NCBI RefSeq assembly: GCF_000515115.1
Contig: NZ_AZXF01000027.1
Span: 1-64,000, forward strand
DNA length: 64,000 nt
DNA from: Nocardiopsis sp. CNT312
GTDB taxonomy: Bacteria > Actinomycetota > Actinomycetes > Streptosporangiales > Streptosporangiaceae
Direction of reading: 5' to 3'
A program made the translations under genes and the position numbers. Positions 46,759-55,319 of this stretch are shown here, one piece after another; within the stretch, counting starts at the first letter, position 1; each line of letters opens with the position of its first letter. The notes under the pieces are model-generated. The model made no database searches, had not been told where the DNA came from, and saw nothing but the letters and a program-made list of their open reading frames with translations.

Positions 46759-47199
46759 CTAGGGCAGGGCCTCACGCGGATAGACCACGGCGGTGGCACC
46801 GTCGATCTCCATGACGTCGACATGCGTGCCGACCGGGATGACCAGGTCCTCGTCGATACACCGTGCCGACCACTCCTCCCCGGAGAGTTTGATCAGCCCC
46901 CGGTCGCCGTCGACCTCCCGCAGGACGAGGCCGGAGCGGCCCACGAGGGCGTCGGCACCCGAACGGGTGTCGGGGCCGCGGGCCAGTTGGCGCTGGATGA
47001 TCGGGCGGACCAGGACGATCCCGGCGGCTGAGGTCGCCGCAAACCCGATGACCTGCACGGCCACGGGCAGCCCGAGTGCCCCCAGGAGTGCGGCGACCAG
47101 CGCCGCGACGGCGACAAGGCCCAGTACGAAGGTCAGGGTGAAGACCTCGGCGACACCGAGGGCGACGGCGAGGATCGTCCACATCAGCCAGTCGGGCAT
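46759..47199 (-). CDS. NfeD family membrane protein
   Basis: A 146-residue protein with three to four membrane helices (~1-75) and a C-terminal OB-fold (GRSGLVLREVDGDRGLIKLSGEEWSAR). This short NfeD form is the usual partner of SPFH proteins. The ATG at 47199 is chosen with GGGAGGG ~10 bases upstream; the TTG at 47220 adds seven residues. Its stop lies 71 bases before the SPFH start, so the two form one operon. Confidence 0.9.
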   Translation of the reverse strand: MPDWLMWTILAVALGVAEVFTLTFVLGLVAVAALVAALLGALGLPVAVQVIGFAATSAAGIVLVRPIIQRQLARGPDTRSGADALVGRSGLVLREVDGDRGLIKLSGEEWSARCIDEDLVIPVGTHVDVMEIDGATAVVYPREALP

Positions 47200-47446
47200 G
47201 GTTCCGCGGCCCTCCCGCAAAGGATCGGGTCATTCCTACGCTACCCACACAAGCCCGGCGTAGCACCCTTTACCGCTCATAGAAAGCGTTTCCGCACGCT
47301 CCGGGAGAGCCCATGAAGCCAACAAGAGCAAAAATGGCCACATGAGGACACCGACATCCCCTCACATGACGCCCCATCAGGGATCGATCATCACGTGTGA
47401 ACGTGTTAGACGCCGACGGCCCCATGGGCTTTGAAAGAATCTGCTC

Positions 47447-47953
47447 ATGAACCAGTATCCCAACCCCCACCCGGGCGACCCGTGGCAACAGCCCAGCGGC
47501 CAGAACCCCGGTTGGGGCCCTCCTCCCCCGGACCCTTACACGGGCGGCGCCCTCGAGCCCTACCCGGGCGGCTACCAGCCAGTCACCCCCGCGCCCGTCC
47601 CCGAAGAAACACCCCTCACCACGATCGGGGACATCGCGATCACCCAGAACCTGGTGATCACCCCGGCCGGACGCTTCCCCATCAACGGCACGGTGTGGAC
47701 GGTCACCGACATGAGCCGCACGGAGACCACCACCCCGGCCTGGGCCATCGTCGTCGCGATCCTCGTGTTCTGGTGGACCTGCCTGCTCGGCCTGCTCTTC
47801 CTCCTGGTCAAGGAGCACAAGACGACCGGGCACATCCAGGTGACCGTGCAGGGGCACGACCACTACCATGCGACGAGCATCCCGGTCTCGCACCCGACCA
47901 TGGCCCGGCAGATCAACGAGCAGGTCAACTACGCACGCAGCCTGGCCGCGTAG
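47447..47953 (+). CDS. proline-rich N-terminus, single-pass membrane protein
   Basis: A 168-residue protein. The first 55 residues are Pro/Gly/Gln-rich (NQYPNPHPGDPWQQP). One long hydrophobic helix is at ~100-123 (AWAIVVAILVFWWTCLLGLLFLLV). The domain before it (TTIGDIAITQNLVITPAG) and the stretch after it (VQGHDHYHATSIPVSHPTMARQINEQV) are found together in uncharacterised actinobacterial membrane proteins. Function unknown. Confidence 0.75.
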   Translation: MNQYPNPHPGDPWQQPSGQNPGWGPPPPDPYTGGALEPYPGGYQPVTPAPVPEETPLTTIGDIAITQNLVITPAGRFPINGTVWTVTDMSRTETTTPAWAIVVAILVFWWTCLLGLLFLLVKEHKTTGHIQVTVQGHDHYHATSIPVSHPTMARQINEQVNYARSLAA

Positions 47954-47960
47954 CGACCTC

Positions 47961-47990
47961 GGTCGGCCGTCCCACTCGAGATGGCCGACC
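47961..47990 (+). terminator. terminator after the membrane protein gene
   Basis: GGTCGGCC and GGCCGACC form an 8-bp perfect stem 8 bases after the stop codon. Confidence 0.6.
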
Positions 47991-48104
47991 GGACCGCCAA
48001 CACAACACCAAACACCTTCAAACCGCAACAAACCAGTGTTTACCACCCACTGTCCTCGCCCATACACCTAGAGCGTTCTACAGTCGGTGTGAGGGGGGAA
48101 GCGG

Positions 48105-48161
48105 ATGCTGGTCGCGCTGTTCGCGGTGGCCCTCTTCGCGGGACAGTGGTGGATGTTCTGA
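48105..48161 (+). CDS. possible 18-residue hydrophobic peptide
   Basis: ATG with a GGGGGGAAG stretch just upstream opens a frame for an 18-residue, strongly hydrophobic peptide (LVALFAVALFAGQWWMF after Met). It is in the ~500-base stretch before tRNA-Arg, which has no other believable gene. It may be a small membrane peptide or chance. Confidence 0.25.
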   Translation: MLVALFAVALFAGQWWMF

Positions 48162-48490
48162 ACCCGGGACCGCCCGAACCCGCGCTACCGGACTTCACGA
48201 AACGCCAGCACAGCAGCACCACACCGGGGGTTAATCACCGGTAACGTGGTGCACGTGGTCCGAAGCGACCGGTTTGGTGGAGCAAGAGTGGTTACGGGAA
48301 GCATCTACGAATGACCGTAGTTGGTCAGATTTTGCCCGACTGTGGGCGAGATCCGACAAATACCCTAGTATGTCTATCCGGGACGCTGTCGGTACCACGA
48401 CACGGGGCCCCGGCCGCAGGCCACCTCCCAGCCCCCGCCCCACCCCCAACCCGCAGTCGGCCCAGCCGAACCGGGACGACAACTGAACAG
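48162..48490. other. 329-base region upstream of tRNA-Arg
   Basis: No believable gene. An AT-richer stretch at about 48325-48380 (TTGCCC ... TACCCTAGTAT) probably contains the tRNA promoter. The open frames here (for example from GTG 48274) lack ribosome sites and continue into the tRNA. Confidence 0.4.
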
Positions 48491-48563
48491 GCACCCGTAG
48501 CTCAGTGGATAGAGCACCGGACTTCTAATCCGATGGCCGCAGGTTCGAATCCTGCCGGGTGCG
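48491..48563 (+). tRNA. tRNA-Arg (TCT), attachment site of the element
   Basis: A 73-nt cloverleaf with acceptor GCACCCG / CGGGTGC, T-arm CAGGTTCGAATCCTG and anticodon loop ACTTCTAAT (TCT). The integrase gene of the element follows and reads towards it. Tyrosine integrases of this type use a tRNA 3' half as attB, so the element should start in its 3' end and leave the tRNA intact. Confidence 0.95.
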
Positions 48564-48632
48564 CCGCAAAACCCCAGGTCAAACCGGGTGTGCGAGTCGA
48601 ACAGACGAGGCGGGACGCCCGTCTGGAGCCCC

Positions 48633-48699
48633 GAAATGCTCCGTGTGTGCTCCCCAGTGCAAGGTCCCGTACATCCGGGCGAGGACCTCCCGGAGCATT
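48633..48699. repeat. inverted repeat between tRNA-Arg and int
   Basis: AAATGCTCCG (48633-48642) faces CGGAGCATTT (48690-48699). The 283 bases between the tRNA and the integrase stop have no gene. The repeat may be the int terminator or an arm-type site for the integrase. Confidence 0.5.
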
Positions 48700-48846
48700 T
48701 TGCCATCCCGTGACCCCAGCAGCCCCGCGCCGGGGACGCCCGCCGCACCGCCGGGGGACGTGGCCCCGCAGGGCGTCCCGCCGTCCACGACCGGCACGGC
48801 GGGCCGCACAGGCACACACCCACACAGCCCGCCGAACAGCCCAGCC

Positions 48847-50313
48847 TCACCCCCGGGCGGGCCTGAGCAGTGCCGCGGTGGCCTCCGCCGCCGCCTTGGC
48901 GACCTCGGGGAACACCGTCTGGTAGGTGTCCTGCGTGAAGTGCGTCGTGGCGTGCCCGAGTTCGGTGGAGACCACCTTCACGTCCGCTCCCGCCGCCAAG
49001 GCGAGCGAGGCCGCGCCGTGGCGCAGTCCGTGCAGGTGGATCGGGGGCAGCCCCGCCGCGCGGGCGATCCGGTTGAACCAGCGCGTCACCTCCCCCGGAT
49101 GCCAGGCGGTGCCGTCGGAGCGGGTGAAGACCAGGCCCGTGTCCGGCCAGTGTGGCCCGGCTTGGAGGCGGGCCCGGTTCTGCTCACGCTTCCAGGAGCG
49201 CAGCACCGCGACCGTGTCCTTGTCGAGGGTGATGGTGCGCTGCCCGGCCGCGCTCTTGGGGATGGTCGTCACCGTCTTCCACCCCAGGGTGACGACCTGG
49301 GTGCGGATATCGATCTGCCCGTCGACCAGGCGGGTGTTGGCCCACGGCAACCCGACCGCCTCACCCCGGCGCAGCCCCTTGACCGCGATCAGGTGCAGCA
49401 GCGGGAACAGCCACCGGTACCTACGGGCGTGGGTGAGGAAGGTGATGGTCTGGGCCGGGGTCCACACCATCACCTCCCCCGGCACCACCCCGTCGACCTG
49501 CCACTGGCGCACCCGCTCAGCCGTCCACACCAGCGGCCGGGTGCGCGGACACGACGGCAGGCGGGCGTGGGAGGCGGCGTTCACGGCCACCGGCAGGTCG
49601 GGGCGGCGCACCGCCTCGGACAGGGCGCTGCGCAGCGTGGCGCGGATGCGGTGCTTGGTCGACAGCGAGATGACCCGCCGCCCCCGCACCGACGCCCTGA
49701 CCTTCGCATCGTGGGAGTCGCGGCATTCCAGGATGCGCTGGTTGGTCTCCTCGATGGCGGTGAACATCGCCTCGACCTGCCAGGGGGTGAGCCGGTCCAG
49801 GCGGACGCGGCCCAGGTGCGGGATGAGGTGGTTGCGCAGGTGCCCGGCGTAGGAGGCACGGGTCTTGACCGCCAGGTCGGGTTTGCCCTGCAGCCACTCG
49901 GTGAGCCACTCGGCGAGGGTCGGGATGCGTTCGCGGGTGCGGATCCCGGTGCCGATCCGGCGTTTGACCTCGACGGTCTCCGGCAGCGGGCGGCGGGCCT
50001 TGAGTGCCTGCTGGATGAGGTCGGCGATCTGCGCCTTCACCTCCGCCTCGTCCTCGGCCAGGCCGAGCAGTGTCTTGACGTGGTCGAGTTGGTCCTGGGC
50101 ACGGTCCTGGGCGGCCAGGCCGCCCCGGCGGGCCTGGCGGCGCTTGCCGCCGGTGGTGCGGGGGAGTTCGATCTGGAACGCCCATTCGCCGTGGCGGGGG
50201 TTCCAGGCGCCGTCCTCGCGGCGCAGCCTCGCACAGCGCGCCCCCAGGGGTTTGCCGGTGTCGGGGTGGCGGCATCCGCAGCGTTTGAACACCGATCCGT
50301 CATGGGAAGCCAT
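48847..50313 (-). CDS. int: tyrosine-type site-specific integrase
   Basis: Recombinase that inserts and excises the element at tRNA-Arg, 488 residues. The N-terminus has a Cys cluster (FKRCGCRHPDTGKPLGARC) typical of actinobacterial element integrases, then a SAM-like DNA-binding domain (~140-240). Catalytic residues: Arg in KGLRRGEA (~315), HxxR in HGLRHG (~428), His in ELGHA and Tyr in DTYQTVF (~463). The ATG directly follows the TAG of the upstream gene, so both are translated from one mRNA. Confidence 0.95.
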   Translation of the reverse strand: MASHDGSVFKRCGCRHPDTGKPLGARCARLRREDGAWNPRHGEWAFQIELPRTTGGKRRQARRGGLAAQDRAQDQLDHVKTLLGLAEDEAEVKAQIADLIQQALKARRPLPETVEVKRRIGTGIRTRERIPTLAEWLTEWLQGKPDLAVKTRASYAGHLRNHLIPHLGRVRLDRLTPWQVEAMFTAIEETNQRILECRDSHDAKVRASVRGRRVISLSTKHRIRATLRSALSEAVRRPDLPVAVNAASHARLPSCPRTRPLVWTAERVRQWQVDGVVPGEVMVWTPAQTITFLTHARRYRWLFPLLHLIAVKGLRRGEAVGLPWANTRLVDGQIDIRTQVVTLGWKTVTTIPKSAAGQRTITLDKDTVAVLRSWKREQNRARLQAGPHWPDTGLVFTRSDGTAWHPGEVTRWFNRIARAAGLPPIHLHGLRHGAASLALAAGADVKVVSTELGHATTHFTQDTYQTVFPEVAKAAAEATAALLRPARG

Positions 50314-50595
50314 CTACGACTCCGTTTCCTTCTGGTCTGTGCGCGCACCGCACCGCCCGCAGCCACCGTGTGGGAGGGCGGCGGGCTCGATACCCAGGTG
50401 GGCGAGTACCCCGGCGGTGGGCACCACCCACACCCGGCCCGCCCTGCGGGCGGGCACCGGAAAGGCGCCCTCCCTCAGGAGCCGGTAGGCGGTGGTGCGA
50501 CCGAAGCCGAGCATCCGCCCGGCTGTGACCGGGTCCAGCACCAGCGGCAGCGAAGCCACCTCACCCAACGTGACGGGAGCCTTCTCCTTCACCAT
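50314..50595 (-). CDS. xis: excisionase-like helix-turn-helix protein
   Basis: A 93-residue protein with a MerR/Xis-type winged helix (LVLDPVTAGRMLGFGRTTAYRLLREGAFPVPARRAG), placed directly upstream of int. It probably bends att DNA during excision. The C-terminal part has HGGCGRCGA, a possible zinc site. The ATG at 50595 opens this domain; the frame further upstream is not used because it lacks a ribosome site. Confidence 0.85.
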   Translation of the reverse strand: MVKEKAPVTLGEVASLPLVLDPVTAGRMLGFGRTTAYRLLREGAFPVPARRAGRVWVVPTAGVLAHLGIEPAALPHGGCGRCGARTDQKETES

Positions 50596-50906
50596 CGCCA
50601 CCTCCTCACTGTGGTTGGGCTGCGCGGATGCGGTGCGCGGCCCCGCACCGTGCGGGGCACCACGCATCCACGCTCGACCTCGACGAGAAGTGCAAGCGGA
50701 TTCGCTCCATCCCCCAGCGGATCCACGCTCCCCCTGTTCCACCCGGCCCTATTCAGCCCGGTATGCCGTTTTCACTGGTCAAGTCCACCAAACGGCCCGT
50801 GTGGGCCCCAGCCCCCGCACAGCGCCCACAACACCAGGCTGGGCGGGGTCGGGGGCCGGTGCGGGGCGCTGAACGGCCCGCACCGGCCCCGGCCGCCAGC
50901 CCTGGG
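50596..50906. other. 311-base gap upstream of xis
   Basis: No believable gene. A TTGACC motif at about 50785 on the minus strand could be the -35 of the xis-int promoter, but no -10 fits at 16-18 bases. Confidence 0.35.
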
Positions 50907-51356
50907 TCAGTCGGGGCGGATGTGGCCGGTGCAGGCCAGCCACGCCCGGTAGCGGGCCCGCACCCGCTCAGGGATGGCCACCACCCGGTAGCGGGCCACC
51001 CCCCGCTGGTGGCCCACCACCAGGTGCTCGCCCTCCCACACCGGCATCGACCCCAGCAGCGCCCCGGCCCGTGAGACCTCCGCGAACGCCGCAGCGTCGC
51101 CCCCACCGCGCGGGAAGTAGGACACGTCCACACTCGTGTGCGGGCTCACCGGAAGGTGCGGGTGCGCGCCCAGAAAGTCGGCCAGCTCCCGCAGGTCCGC
51201 GATCACTTGTCGGCGCCGCTGCCCGGACGCCGCATCGCTGAAGTCCGCGATGTCGGCAGGCAGGGCGAGCCTGTCTCCGGGGTCCTGGCGGGTCGTGTCG
51301 TTGTGGTCCATGTCCTCGTGGTCCTCACCGCTGGGGTTGTCGAAGGTCCAACTCAT
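50907..51356 (-). CDS. hypothetical protein of the element
   Basis: A 149-residue, mainly acidic protein with no membrane segment and no recognised domain. A conserved-looking core is RRRQVIADLRELADFLGAHPHLPV, followed by VDVSYFP and VGHQRGVARYRVVAIP. Its ATG overlaps the stop of the methyltransferase gene (ATGA), so it is translated with the two methyltransferase-like genes upstream. Confidence 0.7.
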   Translation of the reverse strand: MSWTFDNPSGEDHEDMDHNDTTRQDPGDRLALPADIADFSDAASGQRRRQVIADLRELADFLGAHPHLPVSPHTSVDVSYFPRGGGDAAAFAEVSRAGALLGSMPVWEGEHLVVGHQRGVARYRVVAIPERVRARYRAWLACTGHIRPD

Positions 51357-52369
51357 GCCGCTGCTCCCCTCTCGTGTCCGATCGCATCCGGGTCGGTGAA
51401 CACCAGCGCGTCCTCGTGCTGGACCACATGCACCGGGATCCCCGCTTTGCGCAGGCGGCGGGTCTCCACCATCTGGAAGAACGAGGACCGCGCCACCACC
51501 TGACCCCGCTCCCCCTCACGCAGCGCACACAGCAGAGCCGCGCACCGGTCCACCTGCACCAGACCCGCCCGCCGGCCCGCCTCCGCCACCTGCCCCGGGA
51601 AATCCACCAGACGCCCCTGGCTACGGAACGGGCGGGCCGTCACCACGACCACCCCGCCCGGCGCCAACAAAGGCCGGCACGCCGCCAGGATCCGCGCGAA
51701 GGAGGCCAGCAGCTCCTGGGGCCGCTGGTAGGCCAGGTTCACCACCTCACCTTCGGGCCGGTTCCGGCGGCTGCGGGTGTAGGTGTGGGCGTACTTCTCC
51801 ACCGCCTCCGCGCCGTCACGCCGCGAGCGCACCTGCCCGTGGGTCATCGACCCATAAGGCGGCGAGGTCAGCACCAGACGCACCCGCCCCGCCAGCGAAG
51901 CGGCCAACTCCGTAGCCACCTCGGCGCCGTCACCGGTATGCACCGCGCCGCGGCCGGGCGCCCCGGAGCAGGCGGCCGCTTGCAGGTTGAACCGGGCGGT
52001 GGAGGCCCACTTGGGCTCCAACTCGATCCCCACCGCGTCCCGCCCCAAGTGCAGCGCCTCGATGAGGGTGGTGCCGATCCCGCACATCGGATCCAGCACC
52101 AGGTCCCCGGGCCGGGTGTAGACACCGATGGCGTGGCGGGCGATCGCGGGCAGCATCTTGGCGGGGTGTTCCACCGACAGGCGCGAGTAGCGCTCCCCGC
52201 GCTGGCGGGCGGCCTGCTGCTGGCCCGTGACCCACACCGACCACCCAGCACCCGACGGAGACTGCTGCTGTTCGGGGTGACCATCGCAAGGGCCGTCGCC
52301 ACCGCAGCAGGGGCGGTCGGAGCCGTTGTCGGGACGGGGGCAATCGTTCTCGTCGCAGTCGCGGGTCAT
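51353..52369 (-). CDS. SAM-dependent DNA methyltransferase (N4/N6 type, TRM11-like)
   Basis: A 338-residue methyltransferase. The SAM-binding motif DPMCGIGTT is at 93-101 and the catalytic motif TSPPYG at 168-173, the SPPY form typical of N4-cytosine or N6-adenine methylases. HPAKMLP precedes motif I. The first 45 residues are acidic and Cys-rich (CDENDCPRPD, CCGGDGPC). No restriction gene is near, so it is a solitary methylase that may protect the element or mark its DNA. It overlaps its neighbours by four bases on both sides. Confidence 0.83.
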   Translation of the reverse strand: MTRDCDENDCPRPDNGSDRPCCGGDGPCDGHPEQQQSPSGAGWSVWVTGQQQAARQRGERYSRLSVEHPAKMLPAIARHAIGVYTRPGDLVLDPMCGIGTTLIEALHLGRDAVGIELEPKWASTARFNLQAAACSGAPGRGAVHTGDGAEVATELAASLAGRVRLVLTSPPYGSMTHGQVRSRRDGAEAVEKYAHTYTRSRRNRPEGEVVNLAYQRPQELLASFARILAACRPLLAPGGVVVVTARPFRSQGRLVDFPGQVAEAGRRAGLVQVDRCAALLCALREGERGQVVARSSFFQMVETRRLRKAGIPVHVVQHEDALVFTDPDAIGHERGAAA

Positions 52370-53127
52370 GCGACCACCTCCACCGCGCCGCGCTCCGGGC
52401 GGGAGCGGTATCCCCGCCCCGGAAGGCGGAACACCGACACGTTCAGGTGCGCGGGCGAGGTGATGGTGGCCGCCGCCCGCGCGGCCGAGACCGGCAAAGC
52501 CTCCCCCACATCCGGGTCGAGGTCGAGGTCGGGGTCGGGGTCCTCGTCCCGGACGGGGGCCGGGCCGCCCAGCCCCTCCTCGCACACCGGCACGGTCAAC
52601 GCGATCACGTGCTGCACATACACCAGCCCCGCACACTCCGCCGCCCGCACCACCCCCGGTGCCGGGTCCACCACGGCGCCCCGCGCACGGTGCGCGACCG
52701 GGGTGATGGCCGCGACGATCCCGCCCGGGCGGGTGAGCAGCGCGGCGAAGGCCACCCGCGCCCGGGTGCGCCGTTCCCGGCCCCGCCACTCCTGCTCCAG
52801 CGCGGGCAGCACCGTCACCGTCAGGTGCGCCCACCCGGCGCCGAACACCGTCACCTTCTCGCCCTGGTCGTATGCGGCGCGCGAGGCCGCCTGGCCGGTG
52901 CGGTCCTGCTCGCGGGCCAGCTCCGCGAGGCGGCCCCCGGTCCCGGTCAGGTCCGCGACCGCCTCCCCCGGGCGGGTGTACTCGGCCACCAGCCGGGACG
53001 CCAAACGGTCGGGGACCGCCACCTCCCCCACCCCCGGACGGGTGCCGGGGTGGGGGAGGTGGGGTGCGCACGGCCACACCGCCAGCGGCGGCCTGCCCTT
53101 GGGGGTGTCATAACCCTGGTGTGTCAT
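52366..53127 (-). CDS. methyltransferase-like partner protein
   Basis: A 253-residue protein. RLASRLVAEYTRPGEAVADLTGTGG looks like a SAM-binding motif I (DLTGTGG), as in the following gene (RPGDLVLDPMCGIGTT). No SPPY/DPPY motif is found; ITSPAHLNV near the C-terminus is the nearest. It may be an inactive homologue or a specificity partner. GGAGGG is 6 bases before the ATG at 53127. It is coupled to the methylase gene by an ATGA overlap. Confidence 0.65.
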   Translation of the reverse strand: MTHQGYDTPKGRPPLAVWPCAPHLPHPGTRPGVGEVAVPDRLASRLVAEYTRPGEAVADLTGTGGRLAELAREQDRTGQAASRAAYDQGEKVTVFGAGWAHLTVTVLPALEQEWRGRERRTRARVAFAALLTRPGGIVAAITPVAHRARGAVVDPAPGVVRAAECAGLVYVQHVIALTVPVCEEGLGGPAPVRDEDPDPDLDLDPDVGEALPVSAARAAATITSPAHLNVSVFRLPGRGYRSRPERGAVEVVA

Positions 53128-53252
53128 CAGGTGCCCTCCAGTCTTTCCTTCTCGCCCTGACACCCCCCTAAGAAGCCCTCCCCACCCGCGGATGCGACAC
53201 CGACCCCGGAGAAACAGCCCCGGAAGAAGCAAAAGAAGGTGAAGGACGTCGT

Positions 53253-53288
53253 CCCGCACCAGACCCCAGGGCCGGGGTCTGGTGCGGG
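53253..53288 (-). terminator. terminator after the Cys-rich membrane protein gene
   Basis: A 15-bp perfect stem CCCGCACCAGACCCC / GGGGTCTGGTGCGGG with a 6-base loop, followed on the minus strand by a T-rich stretch. It separates the genes at 53322-57507 from the methyltransferase-int unit. Confidence 0.8.
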
Positions 53289-53321
53289 GCGGCGGCCCTC
53301 ACCCGCGCACGCGGGCACCTC

Positions 53322-53687
53322 TCACGGCCGGTGCACCTCGCGGCGACAGGAACAGCCCGCCTCCTGGAGCATGTCCCGCACCAGCGGCGGGAAGGGCAAC
53401 GCCAGGAGCAGGGCCAGACGGTCCAGGCCGATGCCGTGACAGCAGCGGCCGGTGCGCTTGTCGTGCACCGCCAGGTGGTGGCCGCACCCGCACACCGTGC
53501 CCGGACCGCGCTCGGAGCGGTGCACCATGCCGGGCCAGCCGTCGTCGACGTAGTAGTCCTGCAGCAGGCGGCGGGCCCGGTTGACCGTCCCGACCAGGGC
53601 CAGGGTGACGCACAGACCGGTCAGGGCCAGGGTGTAGTCCCAGCCCACACACGCGGTGGTGTTCCAGGGCCAGATGCCGTTCAACAC
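53322..53687 (-). CDS. small membrane protein with a Cys/His-rich segment
   Basis: A 121-residue protein from GTG 53687 with GAGGGAG 7 bases upstream. One hydrophobic helix at ~16-33 (YTLALTGLCVTLALVG), then a cytosolic or external part with CGCGHHLAVHDKRTGRCCHG, which could bind a metal ion, and a hydrophobic stretch LLLALPFPP. A Cys pair (CSC) ends it. Not recognised. The longer frame upstream overlaps the next gene. Confidence 0.65.
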   Translation of the reverse strand: MLNGIWPWNTTACVGWDYTLALTGLCVTLALVGTVNRARRLLQDYYVDDGWPGMVHRSERGPGTVCGCGHHLAVHDKRTGRCCHGIGLDRLALLLALPFPPLVRDMLQEAGCSCRREVHRP

Positions 53688-53763
53688 GTGGATACTCCCT
53701 CGGGTATGTGGAAGGCGGGGTGCGCGCCTCGCGCGGGGTCGCGCACCCCCTTCGGGGCGGGCC

Positions 53764-54567
53764 TCAGGCGTGGATGGAGCGGTAGCGGCGGGGCCGCTCG
53801 CAGGCGAGCACGGCGTAGCCTTCCTTGGCCAGGCGGGCAAGGTTGTTCTGGATCGCGCCGATGGAGCGGCCCTGCAGGAGATGGCTGATAGCGGTGGCGG
53901 TGAACTCCTCGGCCGGCTCGGAGTCCAAGATGGCGCGCACCATCAGCTTGAGCTGGCCGGGGGCCAGGCGGGTGCTGCCCGTCACCGGGTTCACCCCCGC
54001 CTCGGGTCCCGCGGCCCCGGTCAGGGACACCGCACCGGGCCTCGCCTGGACCGGGGCCGGGGCTGCCGCCGGTGCGGTAGCGGTTCCCGCTTCGGGCACC
54101 TCAGCGGCAGGGGTGCTCTCGCCTCGGTCGGGAACAGGCTCCGCCTGCGCCGCGTCCCCGCCCTCGGGCACGGTGTCGGTGTCGGTGTCGGTGTCGGCAG
54201 GGTCGGCGGTCTGGTCCACCTCGGGCCCGTCCCCGGTCGAGGTGGCTGCCTCGACCTCGGAGAAGGCGGTGCCCCGGTCCGTCTCCGGCCCGTCTCGGTC
54301 AACGGAGACGGTCTCGGGGGCGGGGGCGGCTTCCCACCGGTCGGGGAGGCGGCGCCGTCCCTCGCGTCCGCCCGGGGTGCGCACCGCCAGCCCGTCCTTC
54401 TCCAGGGCGGGCATGTGCTTGCCCAGGGTGGACCTGGCCACCCCCGCCGCCTCGGCCAACTCGGTCACGGTCGCGGGCCCAGGCGCCTCGGCCAGAACAG
54501 CCAGCACGAGGTCGCGGGTACGGGCGGCACTGCGGCGCACGGGCGCAGCGGTCGTCGTCGTGGTCAT
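53764..54567 (-). CDS. regulator with two winged-helix domains
   Basis: A 267-residue protein. N-terminal winged helix at ~15-75 (LVLAVLAEAPGPATVTELAEAAGVARSTLGKHMPALEKDGL), a long acidic, Pro/Ala-rich linker with a Asp-Thr repeat (DTDTDTDT), and a second winged-helix-like domain at ~205-262 (LMVRAILDSEPAEEFTATAISHLL ... NNLARLAKEGYAVL). It probably binds DNA and could control the repeated leaders around it. It carries leader copy A upstream of its ATG; the site is GAAGGGA 10 bases before the start. Confidence 0.75.
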   Translation of the reverse strand: MTTTTTAAPVRRSAARTRDLVLAVLAEAPGPATVTELAEAAGVARSTLGKHMPALEKDGLAVRTPGGREGRRRLPDRWEAAPAPETVSVDRDGPETDRGTAFSEVEAATSTGDGPEVDQTADPADTDTDTDTVPEGGDAAQAEPVPDRGESTPAAEVPEAGTATAPAAAPAPVQARPGAVSLTGAAGPEAGVNPVTGSTRLAPGQLKLMVRAILDSEPAEEFTATAISHLLQGRSIGAIQNNLARLAKEGYAVLACERPRRYRSIHA

Positions 54568-54575
54568 GGTGAGCA

Positions 54576-54680
54576 GTTCCCTTCGTCGGGGCGCGCCGAG
54601 GCACACGCTCGGCGCGCGGTGATACGGGTGTTCGGTGGCGGGGCCGCCCCGCCCCCTGTCGCGGGGCAGCCCCGAGGTGG
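54576..54680 (-). promoter_or_regulatory. leader repeat A (upstream of the two-wHTH regulator)
   Basis: In minus-strand order it has a terminator stem (54640-54673, GGGGC-GCCCCGC with one mismatch), the box GGTGTTCGGTGG (plus strand), then a 10-bp perfect hairpin (54591-54617, GCGCGCCGAG / CTCGGCGCGC) and the ribosome site. It lies between two genes of the element. Confidence 0.75.
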
Positions 54681-54691
54681 TGCGGGTACGG

Positions 54692-55312
54692 TCAGGGGCG
54701 CAGGTCCAGGTGGGCGCGGGCGCGCAGCGGCGCCTGGCGGACCGGGTCGTGCAGAGCGGTGGGGGTCAACGGCATGGACCAGGCCCCGACCGACTGGCCG
54801 CGGTCGTACATGGTCAGCAGGGCCCGGCCCCGCGTGGAGACGTACTGCACCGCGCAGGTGGTGAAGGTGATCCGCGGGTCCTCTCGGAAGGTGTAGGTGT
54901 CGGTGACCGTGGTCAGGCTGGCCTCGGTGCGCGCATAGGCCGGGCGCCGGTGCAGGTCCATGCCGTAGACGCCCATGTCGCCGCGCAGGGCGCGGATGAG
55001 GGCGCCGGTGCGCATGGCGCGGTGGGCCCAGGAGTCGATGCAGTCCCAGGTCTGCTCGGTCAGGGCGTCGGCGATCTGCCCCCAGTCGTGGTCGTAGAAG
55101 TCCAGGTCGTGGGTGAGGTCGCCGTGCCCGTAGAGGGTGACGGTGGCGCGGTTGTCCGGCGCCAGGGAACGGGCGCGGGTGAGGTTGATGGTGTTCTGGT
55201 TCAGCCCTGCGGTGATCAGGGTTGCCGGGCCCGCCCGGTGCAGGCGGCGGAGCATGCCGGGGGTGACCTCCTGGTCAGCGAAACGCTCACGCAAGGTGCG
55301 GTAGCCGGTCAC
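54692..55312 (-). CDS. paralogous family protein 1 of the element
   Basis: A 206-residue soluble protein without recognised domain. It shares with the next gene product the order VTPGMLRRLHRAGPATLI, YGHGDLTHDL, DHDW and DCIDSW, and a strand near the end (DPRITFTT). Trp/Asp/His-rich blocks suggest a compact fold. GTG start at 55312 behind AAGGGA; the frame further upstream is leader DNA. Leader copy B is upstream. Confidence 0.7.
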   Translation of the reverse strand: MTGYRTLRERFADQEVTPGMLRRLHRAGPATLITAGLNQNTINLTRARSLAPDNRATVTLYGHGDLTHDLDFYDHDWGQIADALTEQTWDCIDSWAHRAMRTGALIRALRGDMGVYGMDLHRRPAYARTEASLTTVTDTYTFREDPRITFTTCAVQYVSTRGRALLTMYDRGQSVGAWSMPLTPTALHDPVRQAPLRARAHLDLRP

Positions 55313-55319
55313 AAGGTGT

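Noticed and set aside
48311-48925. 204-codon plus frame crossing tRNA-Arg
   Set aside because: It reads through the tRNA and into the antisense of the integrase.
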